From: Yinghuangia elevatio
Lineage (GTDB): Bacteria > Actinomycetota > Actinomycetes > Streptomycetales > Streptomycetaceae
Direction: 5' to 3'
Length of the DNA: 14,231 bases
Assembly: GCF_040649515.1 (NCBI RefSeq)
Contig: NZ_JBEZFP010000194.1
Location: 1 to 14,231, forward strand
A program made the translations under genes and the position numbers. Below, piece by piece: positions 6,795 through 14,067 of the stretch. How positions within the stretch are numbered: position 1 is the first letter of the stretch; each line of letters starts with the position of its first letter. Under the pieces are notes generated by a model that saw nothing but the letters and a program-made list of their open reading frames with translations, was not told the DNA's origin and did not search any database.

Positions 6795-6798
6795 CTAG

Positions 6799-7066
6799 TA
6801 CGCGGACCGGTGGCCGGAGCGCGGGCTCATGGCCGGGCAACGTCCGGTCCGACCGGGGGAGTTCGCGCACCGCGGAGGGCGCCCACCGGCGGGCGCGTCG
6901 CCCGGGAGGCCATCCGCGGCACCACCTCCCGCAGGTTGTCGCTCCGCCGGCCGCCCGGTGGGCCTCCCCTGGAGGGCCCGCCGGGCCCGGCGCGTCCCGC
7001 GCCCAGACGAACCCCCTTGCAGGTCAAGTTCTTTCACGGATTCACTCGGCTCGCGTCCCGCGGATA
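6799..7066. other. Non-coding region between the IS and the glucanase gene
   Basis: No convincing gene is seen here. Before the insertion this sequence followed the stop codon of the small membrane protein directly. A GC-rich hairpin (GGGCCTCC 6960-6967 with GGAGGGCCC 6971-6979, one bulge) could have been its terminator, now separated from it by 1.4 kb of IS. The rest is GC-rich with short palindromes. Confidence 0.4.
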
Positions 7067-7094
7067 TTGCGAGCGACCGGCTCGGCAATAGGTT
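7067..7094 (+). promoter_or_regulatory. Candidate promoter of the glucanase lipoprotein gene
   Basis: TTGCGA (7067-7072) and TAGGTT (7089-7094) are 16 bases apart, near the actinomycete housekeeping pattern TTGAC-n-TAGRRT, and leave a leader of about 40 bases. A GCTCGC/GCGAGC inverted repeat (7049-7054 and 7069-7074) overlaps the upstream box and could be an operator. Confidence 0.45.
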
Positions 7095-7139
7095 CTGGCC
7101 TTCCGCTTTCCCCAGTGAAGTTGAGCCGGGAGTCCCCCC

Positions 7140-8810
7140 ATGCCCGCCACATCCGCACGCGTACCCCGACGCCTGGCCAGATCGGCCGCGACAAGCGTCA
7201 CCCTGGTCGCGTTGCTCGCAACCGTCGCCGGTTGCGATCCCGAAAATCCCCCCGCAGGCGGCGCCGCGAGCCCTAGCGCGTCTGCCAGTTCGAAGCCGGC
7301 GCCGGCGTCCCCCGCGCCCGACGGCCCCAAGCCGGGCGCGTCGTCGCCCGGCGGCCCCGCCTCCAACACACCGCCCCCGAATGCGCCGAGCGTCCCGGGC
7401 CCCACCACCGCGGCACCGTCGACACCTCCCGCGTCGCCGGGCAACGGACCGCTCCCGTTCGACCTGCCGGGCACGGCGGAGTTGCGCGGGTCCGCGAAGA
7501 AGGTGTTCGCGCACTACTTCACGCCGTACCCGGTTTCCCTCAACAACAAGGGCGGAGCCGACGACTACTACACGAAGAACTACCTGAACCCGAACGGCGA
7601 AGGCGGCAAGCACAAGGCGTACGGCGGCCTGCTGCGCGACCGCCCGCTCCCCCGTGAGCCGCTGGCCGGGGACTGGGAGCTCCAGGACATGGAGACCGAG
7701 ATCCGCACCGCGGTCTCCGCCGGGATCGACGGTTTCACCGTCGACCTGCTCAACCTCGACCCTGCCAGCCCGCACCGAAAGCGCGTCGACCTGCTGATCA
7801 AGGCCGCCGAGCGCGTCGACCCGGGCTTCCGCATCGTGCTGATGCCCGACATGACCGCGTCGCAGATCGGCGGTCTCGACCAGAACGCCCTGGCCGCCGC
7901 GCTGGTCGGCCTCGCGGCGTCCAAGAGCGTGCACCGGCTCGACGACGGCAGGCTGGTCGTCTCGCCGTTCAAGGCCGAGGGCCGCACCGCGCAGTGGTGG
8001 ACCGACTTCATGAAGGTGATGGAGCAGAAGTACCGGCAGAAGGTGGCGTTCGTCCCGGTGTTCCTGAACTTCGGGGCCAATGCGCAGGCGTTCGCGCCGA
8101 TCAGCCACGGCTTCTCGGTGTGGGGCAACCGCAGCCCCAAGGCCCAGGGCAACATCGCGGGCGACGTCGCCAAGGCGCACGGCATGGGCAAGATCTGGAT
8201 GCAGCCCGTGTCGGTCCAGGACGAGCGGCCCAACCAGTCGATCTTCGACGAGGCCGGCAACACCGAGAACCTGCGGGCCACTTGGGAGGGCGCCATCGAC
8301 AAGGGCGCCGACTGGGTGCAACTGACCACGTGGAACGACTACTCCGAGGGCACGCAGTTCGCGCCGTCGGTGCACAACGGCCGTGTCTACCTGGACATCT
8401 CGTCGTACTACCTGACGTGGTTCAAGCGCGGCGCCAAGCCCGCTATCGTGCGGGACGTCGCGTACGTGACACACCGTCGGCAGTTCGTCGCGGACAAGCC
8501 GACCGCGGCCGGCCAGACCAAGTTCATGGCACCGCGCGGCGGCACCACGACACCGCGCGACACCGTCGAGGCACTCGTGTTCCTGACCGCTCCCGCGGAC
8601 GTGCGGGTGCAATCAGGCGCCCAGACGCGCGACGGCCAGGCCGGCGCCGGTATGACCGCACTGGTCCACCCGTTGGCGAGCGGCGCGCAAAGCGTCACCG
8701 TCACGCGCGGGACGGGCACAGTGGCGTCCGTCAGGTCGCCCTTCGAGGTCGGTCGGGACCTCGTCGTGCAGGACCTGCAGTACGTCGCGGCCGGTAGCGC
8801 CCGCAAGTAG
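7140..8810 (+). CDS. Secreted lipoprotein with glycoside hydrolase family 71 (alpha-1,3-glucanase-type) domain
   Basis: A 556-residue exported protein. Residues 1-32 are a lipoprotein signal (two arginines, a hydrophobic stretch, lipobox TVAGC with Cys32), so the mature protein should be lipid-anchored on the outer face of the membrane. Residues 36-110 are a Pro/Ser/Ala-rich linker. The catalytic domain begins with KVFAHYFTPYPVSLNN (121-136) and GKHKAYGGLLRDRPLPR (156-172), continues with AGIDGFTVDLLNLD (194-207) and ends with WVQLTTWNDYSEGTQF, a pattern I recognise from GH71, whose characterised members cleave alpha-1,3-glucan. A beta-rich tail of about 110 residues follows. GGGAG lies 7 bases before the ATG. 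The likely role is degrading fungal wall alpha-glucan or similar polymers. It is monocistronic and converges on the zinc-ribbon gene. Confidence 0.85.
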   Translation: MPATSARVPRRLARSAATSVTLVALLATVAGCDPENPPAGGAASPSASASSKPAPASPAPDGPKPGASSPGGPASNTPPPNAPSVPGPTTAAPSTPPASPGNGPLPFDLPGTAELRGSAKKVFAHYFTPYPVSLNNKGGADDYYTKNYLNPNGEGGKHKAYGGLLRDRPLPREPLAGDWELQDMETEIRTAVSAGIDGFTVDLLNLDPASPHRKRVDLLIKAAERVDPGFRIVLMPDMTASQIGGLDQNALAAALVGLAASKSVHRLDDGRLVVSPFKAEGRTAQWWTDFMKVMEQKYRQKVAFVPVFLNFGANAQAFAPISHGFSVWGNRSPKAQGNIAGDVAKAHGMGKIWMQPVSVQDERPNQSIFDEAGNTENLRATWEGAIDKGADWVQLTTWNDYSEGTQFAPSVHNGRVYLDISSYYLTWFKRGAKPAIVRDVAYVTHRRQFVADKPTAAGQTKFMAPRGGTTTPRDTVEALVFLTAPADVRVQSGAQTRDGQAGAGMTALVHPLASGAQSVTVTRGTGTVASVRSPFEVGRDLVVQDLQYVAAGSARK

Positions 8811-8816
8811 CGGGCG
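8798..8816. terminator. Hairpin over the glucanase stop codon, likely shared terminator
   Basis: CGCCCGC (8798-8804) pairs perfectly with GCGGGCG (8810-8816) around the loop AAGTA. The TAG stop codon (8808-8810) spans the loop and the first stem base. The two converging stop codons are only 14 bases apart, so this is the natural place for a bidirectional terminator. Confidence 0.5.
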
Positions 8817-8824
8817 GCCCGATG

Positions 8825-9040
8825 TCAGCGGTGGCCGGCGTGGCGACGCGGGTCCGTGTGCATCCACTCCGGAACGGAGTCGGGACACTCGGAGTTGTGA
8901 CACGGGCCGGCCACCCAGACGGGGAACGAGACCCCCATCGTCTTGTGGCGCTCCGGGACAGTGGCGACGGGCTTGCCGCAGGTCGGGCAGACGTACTTGG
9001 CGTCCGCCGTCCTCATCCGCTCCTGCTCGTTCATGCCCAT
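8825..9040 (-). CDS. Small zinc-ribbon protein
   Basis: A 71-residue (or 69-residue) protein with a likely four-cysteine zinc ribbon: CPTC (Cys18, Cys21) and PCHNSEC (Cys47, Cys52). It is otherwise unrecognised; it has no signal peptide or membrane helix, so it is probably cytosolic. Two in-frame ATGs, at 9040 and 9034, both lack a Shine-Dalgarno. A TAAAAT box ends 7 bases before the second ATG, which fits a leaderless transcript starting at 9034. It is separated from the TerC gene by 72 bases containing an operator-like dyad, so it is probably transcribed on its own. Similar small ribbons occur as stand-alone proteins in actinomycetes, but function cannot be assigned. Confidence 0.75.
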   Translation of the reverse strand: MGMNEQERMRTADAKYVCPTCGKPVATVPERHKTMGVSFPVWVAGPCHNSECPDSVPEWMHTDPRRHAGHR

Positions 9041-9041
9041 G

Positions 9042-9065
9042 ATTTTACGACAATTCTCGTAAAAT
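9042..9065 (-). promoter_or_regulatory. AT-rich operator-like dyad at the zinc-ribbon gene start
   Basis: A perfect 9-bp inverted repeat, ATTTTACGA and TCGTAAAAT, is separated by 6 bases and directly abuts the first ATG. The AT-rich half-sites stand out in this GC-rich DNA. It overlaps the TAAAAT box proposed as the -10 element, so a bound dimeric regulator would block transcription. Confidence 0.65.
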
Positions 9066-9112
9066 TTGGGACTTTTGGGGAATATCCCCCAGACGCATCC
9101 GGCCGGTCGCGC

Positions 9113-10084
9113 TCAGTTGCGCTTGTCGCCCTCGTGGGCCGGCGGACGCACGATGCTCAGCGTGATCGAGACCGCCAGCACGACCACGATCACCGCCAGG
9201 CTCACCAGCGACGGGATCTCCGGCACGTCCTTGCTGATCGTCTCGTGCGTCGCCTGCAGGGTCAGCTTGACGGCGATGAAGCCGAGGATGACCGCGATGC
9301 CCTTGTCGAGGTACTCGAACCGGTCGAGCATCTCCGCGAGCAGGAAGTACAGCGCCCGCAGCCCCAGGATCGCGAACGCGTTGCTGGTGTAGACGACGAA
9401 GGTGTCGCTACTCACCGCGAGGACGGCCGGCACGCTGTCGACGGCGAACACCAGGTCGGCCGCCTCGATGGCGGCGACCACCGCGAGCAGCGGCGTGGCG
9501 ACCAGCCGGCCGCCCTCGCGGACGAAGAAGTGGTGCCCCGCGTACTCGTCGCGCACCGGGACGACCTTGCGCAGCATCTTGACCGCGACACTCTTGCCGG
9601 GGTCGAAGGAGTCCTCCTGACCCCGCGCGATCTTGTACGTGCTGTACGCGAGCACGGCCGCGAACAGGAACAGCACCGCCGCGAACCGGCTCACGATCGC
9701 GACGCCCAGGGCCAGGAAGACCCCCCGGAACACGAGCGCGCCGATGACGCCGAAGAACAGCACCCGGTGCTGGTCCTCCCGGGGCACGCGGAAGTACGCG
9801 AAGATCAGCGTGAACACGAAGAGGTTGTCGACCGACAGGCTCTTCTCCAGGAGCCACGCGGTCGTGTACTCGGTTCCCGCGTCCACCCCGACCACCGCGT
9901 AGACGAGCCCGCCGAAGGCGATGGCCAGGCCGATCCACACGGCGCTCCACGCCGCGGCCTCGCGGAACCCGATGACGTGTTCCCTGCGGTGCGCGAACAG
10001 GTCCACCGCGAGCGACACCAGCACCACCACGGCGAAGACCAGCCACAGCCAGAACGGCACGTCGTGCACGAGAACAGACCTCAC
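9113..10084 (-). CDS. TerC/Alx-family integral membrane protein
   Basis: A 323-residue polytopic membrane protein with about eight or nine hydrophobic segments. Diagnostic TerC motifs are WLLEKSLSVDNLFVF (77-91, Asp86 in the membrane) and AIEAADLVFAVDSVPAVLAVS (205-225, with Asp210 and Asp216), acidic pairs thought to bind the metal ion. The family includes manganese exporters (Alx, MeeF/MeeY) and tellurite-resistance TerC; a role in metal export or metallation of exported enzymes is the best inference. The first possible start is the GTG at 10084, with poor Shine-Dalgarno; a GTG at 10069 (residue 6) has GTGAGG about 9 bases upstream and gives an N-terminus more like relatives (HDVPFWLWLVF). 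It lies 100 bases downstream of the tetR-type gene in the same direction. No yybP-ykoY manganese riboswitch is evident. Confidence 0.88.
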   Translation of the reverse strand: MRSVLVHDVPFWLWLVFAVVVLVSLAVDLFAHRREHVIGFREAAAWSAVWIGLAIAFGGLVYAVVGVDAGTEYTTAWLLEKSLSVDNLFVFTLIFAYFRVPREDQHRVLFFGVIGALVFRGVFLALGVAIVSRFAAVLFLFAAVLAYSTYKIARGQEDSFDPGKSVAVKMLRKVVPVRDEYAGHHFFVREGGRLVATPLLAVVAAIEAADLVFAVDSVPAVLAVSSDTFVVYTSNAFAILGLRALYFLLAEMLDRFEYLDKGIAVILGFIAVKLTLQATHETISKDVPEIPSLVSLAVIVVVLAVSITLSIVRPPAHEGDKRN

Positions 10085-10096
10085 AGACCACGCGTG

Positions 10097-10122
10097 GAGG
10101 GCGCGGCCGAGCGGCGCCCCTC
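10097..10122 (-). promoter_or_regulatory. Leader hairpin before the TerC gene
   Basis: GAGGGCGC (10097-10104) pairs with GCGCCCCTC (10114-10122) with one bulged base. It could terminate the upstream tetR-type transcript or structure the terC leader. Confidence 0.3.
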
Positions 10123-10183
10123 ATTCGAGTCTGCGCCTCTCGCCGCGCGCTGTCGTGCGCAGCACGTGCGACCCTGCGCCGGG

Positions 10184-10855
10184 TCAGGGCACCTGCCACG
10201 CGTCCATGAGCGCGTCCAGGCCGCGGACGAACTCGTGCTCGCCGCCGCCGGTGGCCATGGTCGGGGCGAGGGCGCGCAGGTACGGGAAGTCGGTGCGCAG
10301 CCGGTGCAGGCCGAGGCGGATGGCCGGCTCGGGGTCGTCGGGGGCGTCCACGACGGCACGCAGGTCGACGACGGCGTACCCGAGGACCCACCCGCTGAAC
10401 GCCCGGTACGCCCCGACCGCCGACCGCCGGTCGACACCGGCCTCGGTGAGCAGGCCCAGCACCCGGTCGGGCAGCCGCAGCACGGCGGCCGGGCGCCGGG
10501 CCAGCGGCACCGCCAGCAGGCGCGTGGTGACCAGCGGCAGGACGTGCGGGTGAGACGACGCCACGTCGAGCAGGGTGCGGCCGATGCGGTGCAGCTCGGC
10601 GCGCACCGTGCGGGCGGGCCGCCCCTCGTCGAGACGGCGGTGGGCCTCCACGAAGATCATCTCGACCAGGCCGTCGAGCACCCCGCCCTTGCTGTCCGCG
10701 TGGTGGTAGAGCGCCATCGCCTCGACCCCGAGGTCGGCCGCCAGCCGCCGCATGCTCAGCGCGTCGAGCCCTTCCGCGTCGACCAGTTCGAGTGCCGCCT
10801 GGAGAACCCGCTCGCGGGTCAGCCTGCCGCGCGCGGACTCCGTCCCGTCGCTCAT
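10184..10855 (-). CDS. TetR-family transcriptional regulator
   Basis: A 223-residue regulator. The N-terminal helix-turn-helix is clear: RERVLQAALELVDAEGLDALSMRRLAADLGVEAMALYHH (about 14-52). The remaining helical domain resembles the TetR_C tetracycline-repressor-like ligand and dimer domain (LHRIGRTLLDVASSHPHVLPLVTTRLLAVP). The frame extends upstream to 10951, but the ATG at 10855 is preceded by GGAGG at good spacing and gives the usual short N-terminal arm. TetR proteins usually repress their own promoter and a neighbour; a dyad sits 56 bases upstream. Candidate targets are the terC gene downstream and its own gene; the ABC exporter upstream is on the same strand, transcribed towards it. 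The ligand is unknown. Confidence 0.9.
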   Translation of the reverse strand: MSDGTESARGRLTRERVLQAALELVDAEGLDALSMRRLAADLGVEAMALYHHADSKGGVLDGLVEMIFVEAHRRLDEGRPARTVRAELHRIGRTLLDVASSHPHVLPLVTTRLLAVPLARRPAAVLRLPDRVLGLLTEAGVDRRSAVGAYRAFSGWVLGYAVVDLRAVVDAPDDPEPAIRLGLHRLRTDFPYLRALAPTMATGGGEHEFVRGLDALMDAWQVP

Positions 10856-10910
10856 GGCGCCCTCCAGCCGATCACCCTGCGGAGCCCGGGGCCGGAACAT
10901 ACCGCCGTGC

Positions 10911-10925
10911 ATATACACCGTATAT
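10911..10925 (-). promoter_or_regulatory. Candidate TetR operator
   Basis: ATATAC (10911-10916) and GTATAT (10920-10925) form a perfect 6-bp inverted repeat around ACC. It is 56 bases before the regulator's ATG, in an AT-rich patch. Position and symmetry fit an autoregulatory TetR site. Confidence 0.55.
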
Positions 10926-11029
10926 CCACGAAACAATCTCAAAACGTACATTCGCCGCGAACGGCGAGCGGTTCACCCTCCAGGGCACGGGCACGGTCCG
11001 CGCACGGGGCCTGTCCGCGCGCGGCGCCG

Positions 11030-12904
11030 TCAGGTGTGCAGTTCCGGAACGCCGCCTACGTCGTCGGCGCCCCGCGGGCCTACGGCGGCCTCGGCATTCC
11101 CGGTGTCGGCCTCATTGGTCCCGTCGAGGAACCCGCCGGACTGGTGGTGCCAGAGCTTGGCGTACGTCCCGCGGCGGGCCAGCAGTTCGGCGTGCGTGCC
11201 CCGCTCGACGACCTCGCCGCGGTCGAGCACGACGAGTTGGTCCATCTGCGCGACCGTGCTGAGCCGGTGCGCCACCACCAGCGCGGTCCGCCCTTCCATC
11301 AGCTCCCACAGCGCCCGCTGGACCAGGACTTCGCTCTCCGAGTCCAGCGCGCTGGTGGCCTCGTCGAGCAGCAGGATGGGGGCGTCGCGGAGGATCGCCC
11401 GGGCCAGCGCGACCCGTTGGCGCTGCCCGCCGGACAACTTGATGCCGCGTTCGCCGACCACGGTGTCGAAGCCGTCCGGCAGCGCCTCGGCGAACTCGGT
11501 GACGTGCGCGGCGCGGGCCGCCCGCATCAGCTGCTTGTCGGTGGCTCCGGGGCGTGCGAAGGCGATGTTCTCCCGCAGCGTGCGGTGGAACATGGCCGGG
11601 TCCTGCGGCACGTACGCGATCAGGCTGCGCACGTCGGCCTGCCGCAGCTTGGCGATGTCCTGGCCGCCGATCAGGATCCGCCCGCCGTCGACGTCCATGA
11701 AGCGCAGCAGCAGCCGGGTGAGCGAGCTCTTGCCGCCGCCGGAGCGGCCGACCAGGCCGAGCTTCGAGCCGCTCGGGACGTCGAGGTCGAGCCCCGCGAA
11801 CAGCGGCGGAGCGTCGCCGTACGCGAAGGTCACGTCGGCGAACCGGACGTCGGCCGCGGCCGGGCGCAGCGGCTCGGGCGCCGGCGGGTCGACGACCGTA
11901 GGCGGGTCCAGCAGCAGTTCGGTGAACTGGGCCGCCTCGGTCAGCGCGCTCTCCAGGCGGCGGTAGATCTGGTTGAACTCGAACATGATGCGCGTCGCGT
12001 TGCCGTAGTACGCGAAGGCCACGACCGTCGCCTCGACGCCGAGCCCGCCGTCGAGCGTGACCGCGAGCAGCAGGCCCAGCGAGTTGGCGAGGACCGACAG
12101 CGGTGCCACGAGCACGTCGATGCGCAGGTTGCCGTAGTCCCATGAGCGCAGGGACAGCCTGCGGCTCTCGGCGACCCGGGACTTGTGCTCGGCGGCCTCC
12201 TGCTCCTCGGCGGCGAAGGCGCGCACGGTCTCCATGTTGGTCAGGCTGTCGGCGACGTGCCCGGAGACCCGTGCGATCGCGGCCTCGCGCTGGTCCACCA
12301 GGACCTGGCGGCGGCGGATCAGCGGGGCGACGAGCGTACCGGTGACCACCAGCATGCCGATCAGCACGGCGACCAGGATCGGGCTGTAGAACCACAGCAC
12401 GACGGATGCGAAGACCAGGGGGACGAGGTTGGCGACCACCGAAAACGCCAGGGTGTCGACGAACTCCTCGTAGCGTGCCGCGAAGCTGAGGACGCGCTTG
12501 GTCAGCGAACCCGCGAAGTTGTCGTGGAAGAACGCCGCGTCCTTGGCGAGGAGTTCGTCCATCCCCTGTACGTACAAGCTTTCCATGCCCCGGCCGTCGG
12601 TGCGGTTGAGGCAGTGCATGCCGATCCGCCACAGCACTTCGGCGAGCAGGCCGACGCCGGCGAAGGCCAGCACGTACGGCAGCACCGAGGTTCCGCCGCC
12701 GGCGAGGTGGCCGACCAGCGCGCCGACCAGCAGCGGTGCGACGTAGTGCAGCAGGACGTTGCCCAGCGCGGGCAGCATGAGCGCGGGTATGGCGACGCGT
12801 CGGTTGCGCGACAGTTCCCGACCGTAGAAGCGCAGTGCGAGGAACACTGCGGATTTGCGCTTCGGCGAACTGGGGCTGTTTCCCCCGGATCCGGGCGCAG
12901 ACAC
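11030..12904 (-). CDS. ABC exporter half-transporter (fused membrane domain and ATPase)
   Basis: A 624-residue type IV (exporter) ABC protein, expected to act as a dimer in the membrane. The first about 320 residues hold six hydrophobic helices; the ATPase follows with Walker A GRSGGGKS (386-393), Q-loop YVPQD, signature LSGGQRQR (490-497), Walker B ILLLDEA with catalytic Glu515, and the H-loop AHRLST (His546). All catalytic residues are present, so it should be active as a homodimer unless it pairs with another half-transporter, none of which is in the window. The frame is open to 12970, but the GTG at 12904 has AAGGGGGA just upstream and was chosen. The C-terminal about 25 residues are an extra Gly/Asp-rich tail. 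Substrate is unknown; small-molecule or drug export is typical. Confidence 0.9.
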   Translation of the reverse strand: MSAPGSGGNSPSSPKRKSAVFLALRFYGRELSRNRRVAIPALMLPALGNVLLHYVAPLLVGALVGHLAGGGTSVLPYVLAFAGVGLLAEVLWRIGMHCLNRTDGRGMESLYVQGMDELLAKDAAFFHDNFAGSLTKRVLSFAARYEEFVDTLAFSVVANLVPLVFASVVLWFYSPILVAVLIGMLVVTGTLVAPLIRRRQVLVDQREAAIARVSGHVADSLTNMETVRAFAAEEQEAAEHKSRVAESRRLSLRSWDYGNLRIDVLVAPLSVLANSLGLLLAVTLDGGLGVEATVVAFAYYGNATRIMFEFNQIYRRLESALTEAAQFTELLLDPPTVVDPPAPEPLRPAAADVRFADVTFAYGDAPPLFAGLDLDVPSGSKLGLVGRSGGGKSSLTRLLLRFMDVDGGRILIGGQDIAKLRQADVRSLIAYVPQDPAMFHRTLRENIAFARPGATDKQLMRAARAAHVTEFAEALPDGFDTVVGERGIKLSGGQRQRVALARAILRDAPILLLDEATSALDSESEVLVQRALWELMEGRTALVVAHRLSTVAQMDQLVVLDRGEVVERGTHAELLARRGTYAKLWHHQSGGFLDGTNEADTGNAEAAVGPRGADDVGGVPELHT

Positions 12905-12972
12905 TCGTCCCCCTTGGAGTGGCTTTGGCATGCGGTGGATCCATGCTGCCGCAAAGGGGGTCGGGACCACGA

Positions 12973-12985
12973 CGGATTAAATCCG
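12973..12985 (-). promoter_or_regulatory. Short palindrome upstream of the ABC exporter
   Basis: CGGATT and AATCCG are symmetric around a single A, about 70 bases before the chosen GTG start. On the minus strand its centre reads TTTAAT, a possible -10 box. Support is limited to the symmetry and position. Confidence 0.3.
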
Positions 12986-12994
12986 CCCCGCGGG

Positions 12995-14020
12995 TCAGTG
13001 GGAGTGGCCGTCCGAGGATTCGCCGGTGGCCGGGGGCGCAACCGGCGTCGACGGTAGGACAGTTGTCGGCACGGCGGTCGGCGAGCCCGCGTCCGGGGTG
13101 CCGACACGCACGGTGAACTCCGCGGTACGGACGACTCCTTCGTGCTGGAAGTCGAGGTAGAGGCGGTAGCTGCCCGCACTGGGGGCCTGCGCGTGGAACC
13201 CGATGCCGGGACCGGCCGGGGTCTTGCCGTCGCCCGGCTCACCCTGCGGGTGGACGTGCAGGTACGCGAGGTCGCCCTGCCGCAACGCGACCAGGTGGCC
13301 GTACGCGCCCAGGTACGGCTGGAGGTTCGTGACCGGGCGGCCGCCCTTGGACACGTTCAGCGTGAGCATGCTCGCGGACGTGGTGAGGTCCCCTTCGAGG
13401 GTCACCGCGTATCCGTCGACTTCGACGGTACGCACGGGCGCGGGCAGCGGCGTCGCCCGGTAGTCGCCGGACACCGAGACGTCCGCTCCCAGGGTGAGCC
13501 CGCCGTCCGGGTCGCCGGCGGGGGCGAAGTCCGCGAAGACGCGGTAGTCGCCGGCGCTCGGGAAGGTCAGCGGCACGCTCCAGGTGCCGTCGCTGCCGAG
13601 TACCGGGTGCACGTGCTGGAACCCGGACAGGTCGCGGCGCGCGACGATCAGGTGCAGGTCCTTGTCGTGGGAACGCTCGTACCGCGTCCAGGGCTTGCCG
13701 TCGGGGCCGATGATCTGGAAGCGGAAGTCGGCGGGGACGCCGACCGCCAGCGGGTCGCCCGACGGCACGAGGGTGTAGCCGCGTTCGGAGACCCGCAGGC
13801 CGCCCGGCTCCTCCGCCGCCGCGGGTGCCGCGGGTGCCGCGCCGGGGGCGCCGCCCGGCGGTGCGGGCTGCGCGGCCGCCGGGTCGCCGCCGTTGTGCCC
13901 GCCGTGCGTGGGCTTGGCGTCGGAGCCGATGGGCCCGACGGCGTTGCCCACGCCGAAGGCGGCGCCGAACGCCAACGTGATGCCGACTCCGAAAGCGCCG
14001 ACCCGGGTGACCGTGTTCAT
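12995..14020 (-). CDS. Exported histidine-motif protein with duplicated domain, probable metal-binding
   Basis: A 341-residue protein with an N-terminal hydrophobic segment (about 8-29) serving as signal peptide or anchor, a His- and Pro/Ala-rich spacer (HGGHNGG, 39-45), then two similar beta-rich repeats. Repeat 1 (about 118-167) runs HDKDLHLIV, FQHVHP, PSAGDYRVFADF; repeat 2 (about 238-293) runs GAYGHLVAL, YLHVHP, PSAGSYRLYLDF. The HVHP pairs (His136/138 and His255/257), His123, His242 and a C-terminal DGHSH could coordinate copper or zinc outside the cell. I recall such proteins in actinomycetes as hypothetical or heavy-metal-associated; biochemical function is not established. AAGGAG lies 6 bases before the ATG. 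Its ATG overlaps a TGA of an upstream open frame (ATGA), suggesting it may be the second gene of an operon. Confidence 0.75.
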   Translation of the reverse strand: MNTVTRVGAFGVGITLAFGAAFGVGNAVGPIGSDAKPTHGGHNGGDPAAAQPAPPGGAPGAAPAAPAAAEEPGGLRVSERGYTLVPSGDPLAVGVPADFRFQIIGPDGKPWTRYERSHDKDLHLIVARRDLSGFQHVHPVLGSDGTWSVPLTFPSAGDYRVFADFAPAGDPDGGLTLGADVSVSGDYRATPLPAPVRTVEVDGYAVTLEGDLTTSASMLTLNVSKGGRPVTNLQPYLGAYGHLVALRQGDLAYLHVHPQGEPGDGKTPAGPGIGFHAQAPSAGSYRLYLDFQHEGVVRTAEFTVRVGTPDAGSPTAVPTTVLPSTPVAPPATGESSDGHSH

Positions 14021-14067
14021 CGTCCGCTCCTTCTCGCGTGATCTGTGCCGTTGTCGGCGGGTGGTCT

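Larger units (their letters stand above)
5362..6798. repeat. CTAG target-site duplication flanking the IS
   Basis: CTAG is present at 5362-5365 and again at 6795-6798, directly outside the terminal inverted repeats. A 4-bp CTAG-like duplication is characteristic of IS701-family insertion. The left copy contains the TAG stop codon of the small membrane protein gene. Confidence 0.85.

Noticed and set aside
10085..10183. A manganese (yybP-ykoY) riboswitch in the TerC leader
   Set aside because: The conserved unpaired GGGGAGUA-type and CCRGCC-type blocks are not visible; only a simple GC-rich hairpin is.
8822..12145. A 1107-residue plus-strand open frame across four genes
   Set aside because: It is Arg/Ala/His/Gln-rich low-complexity translation opposite the zinc-ribbon, TerC, TetR and ABC genes, all of which have clear family motifs. 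It is a typical antisense artefact of high GC content.
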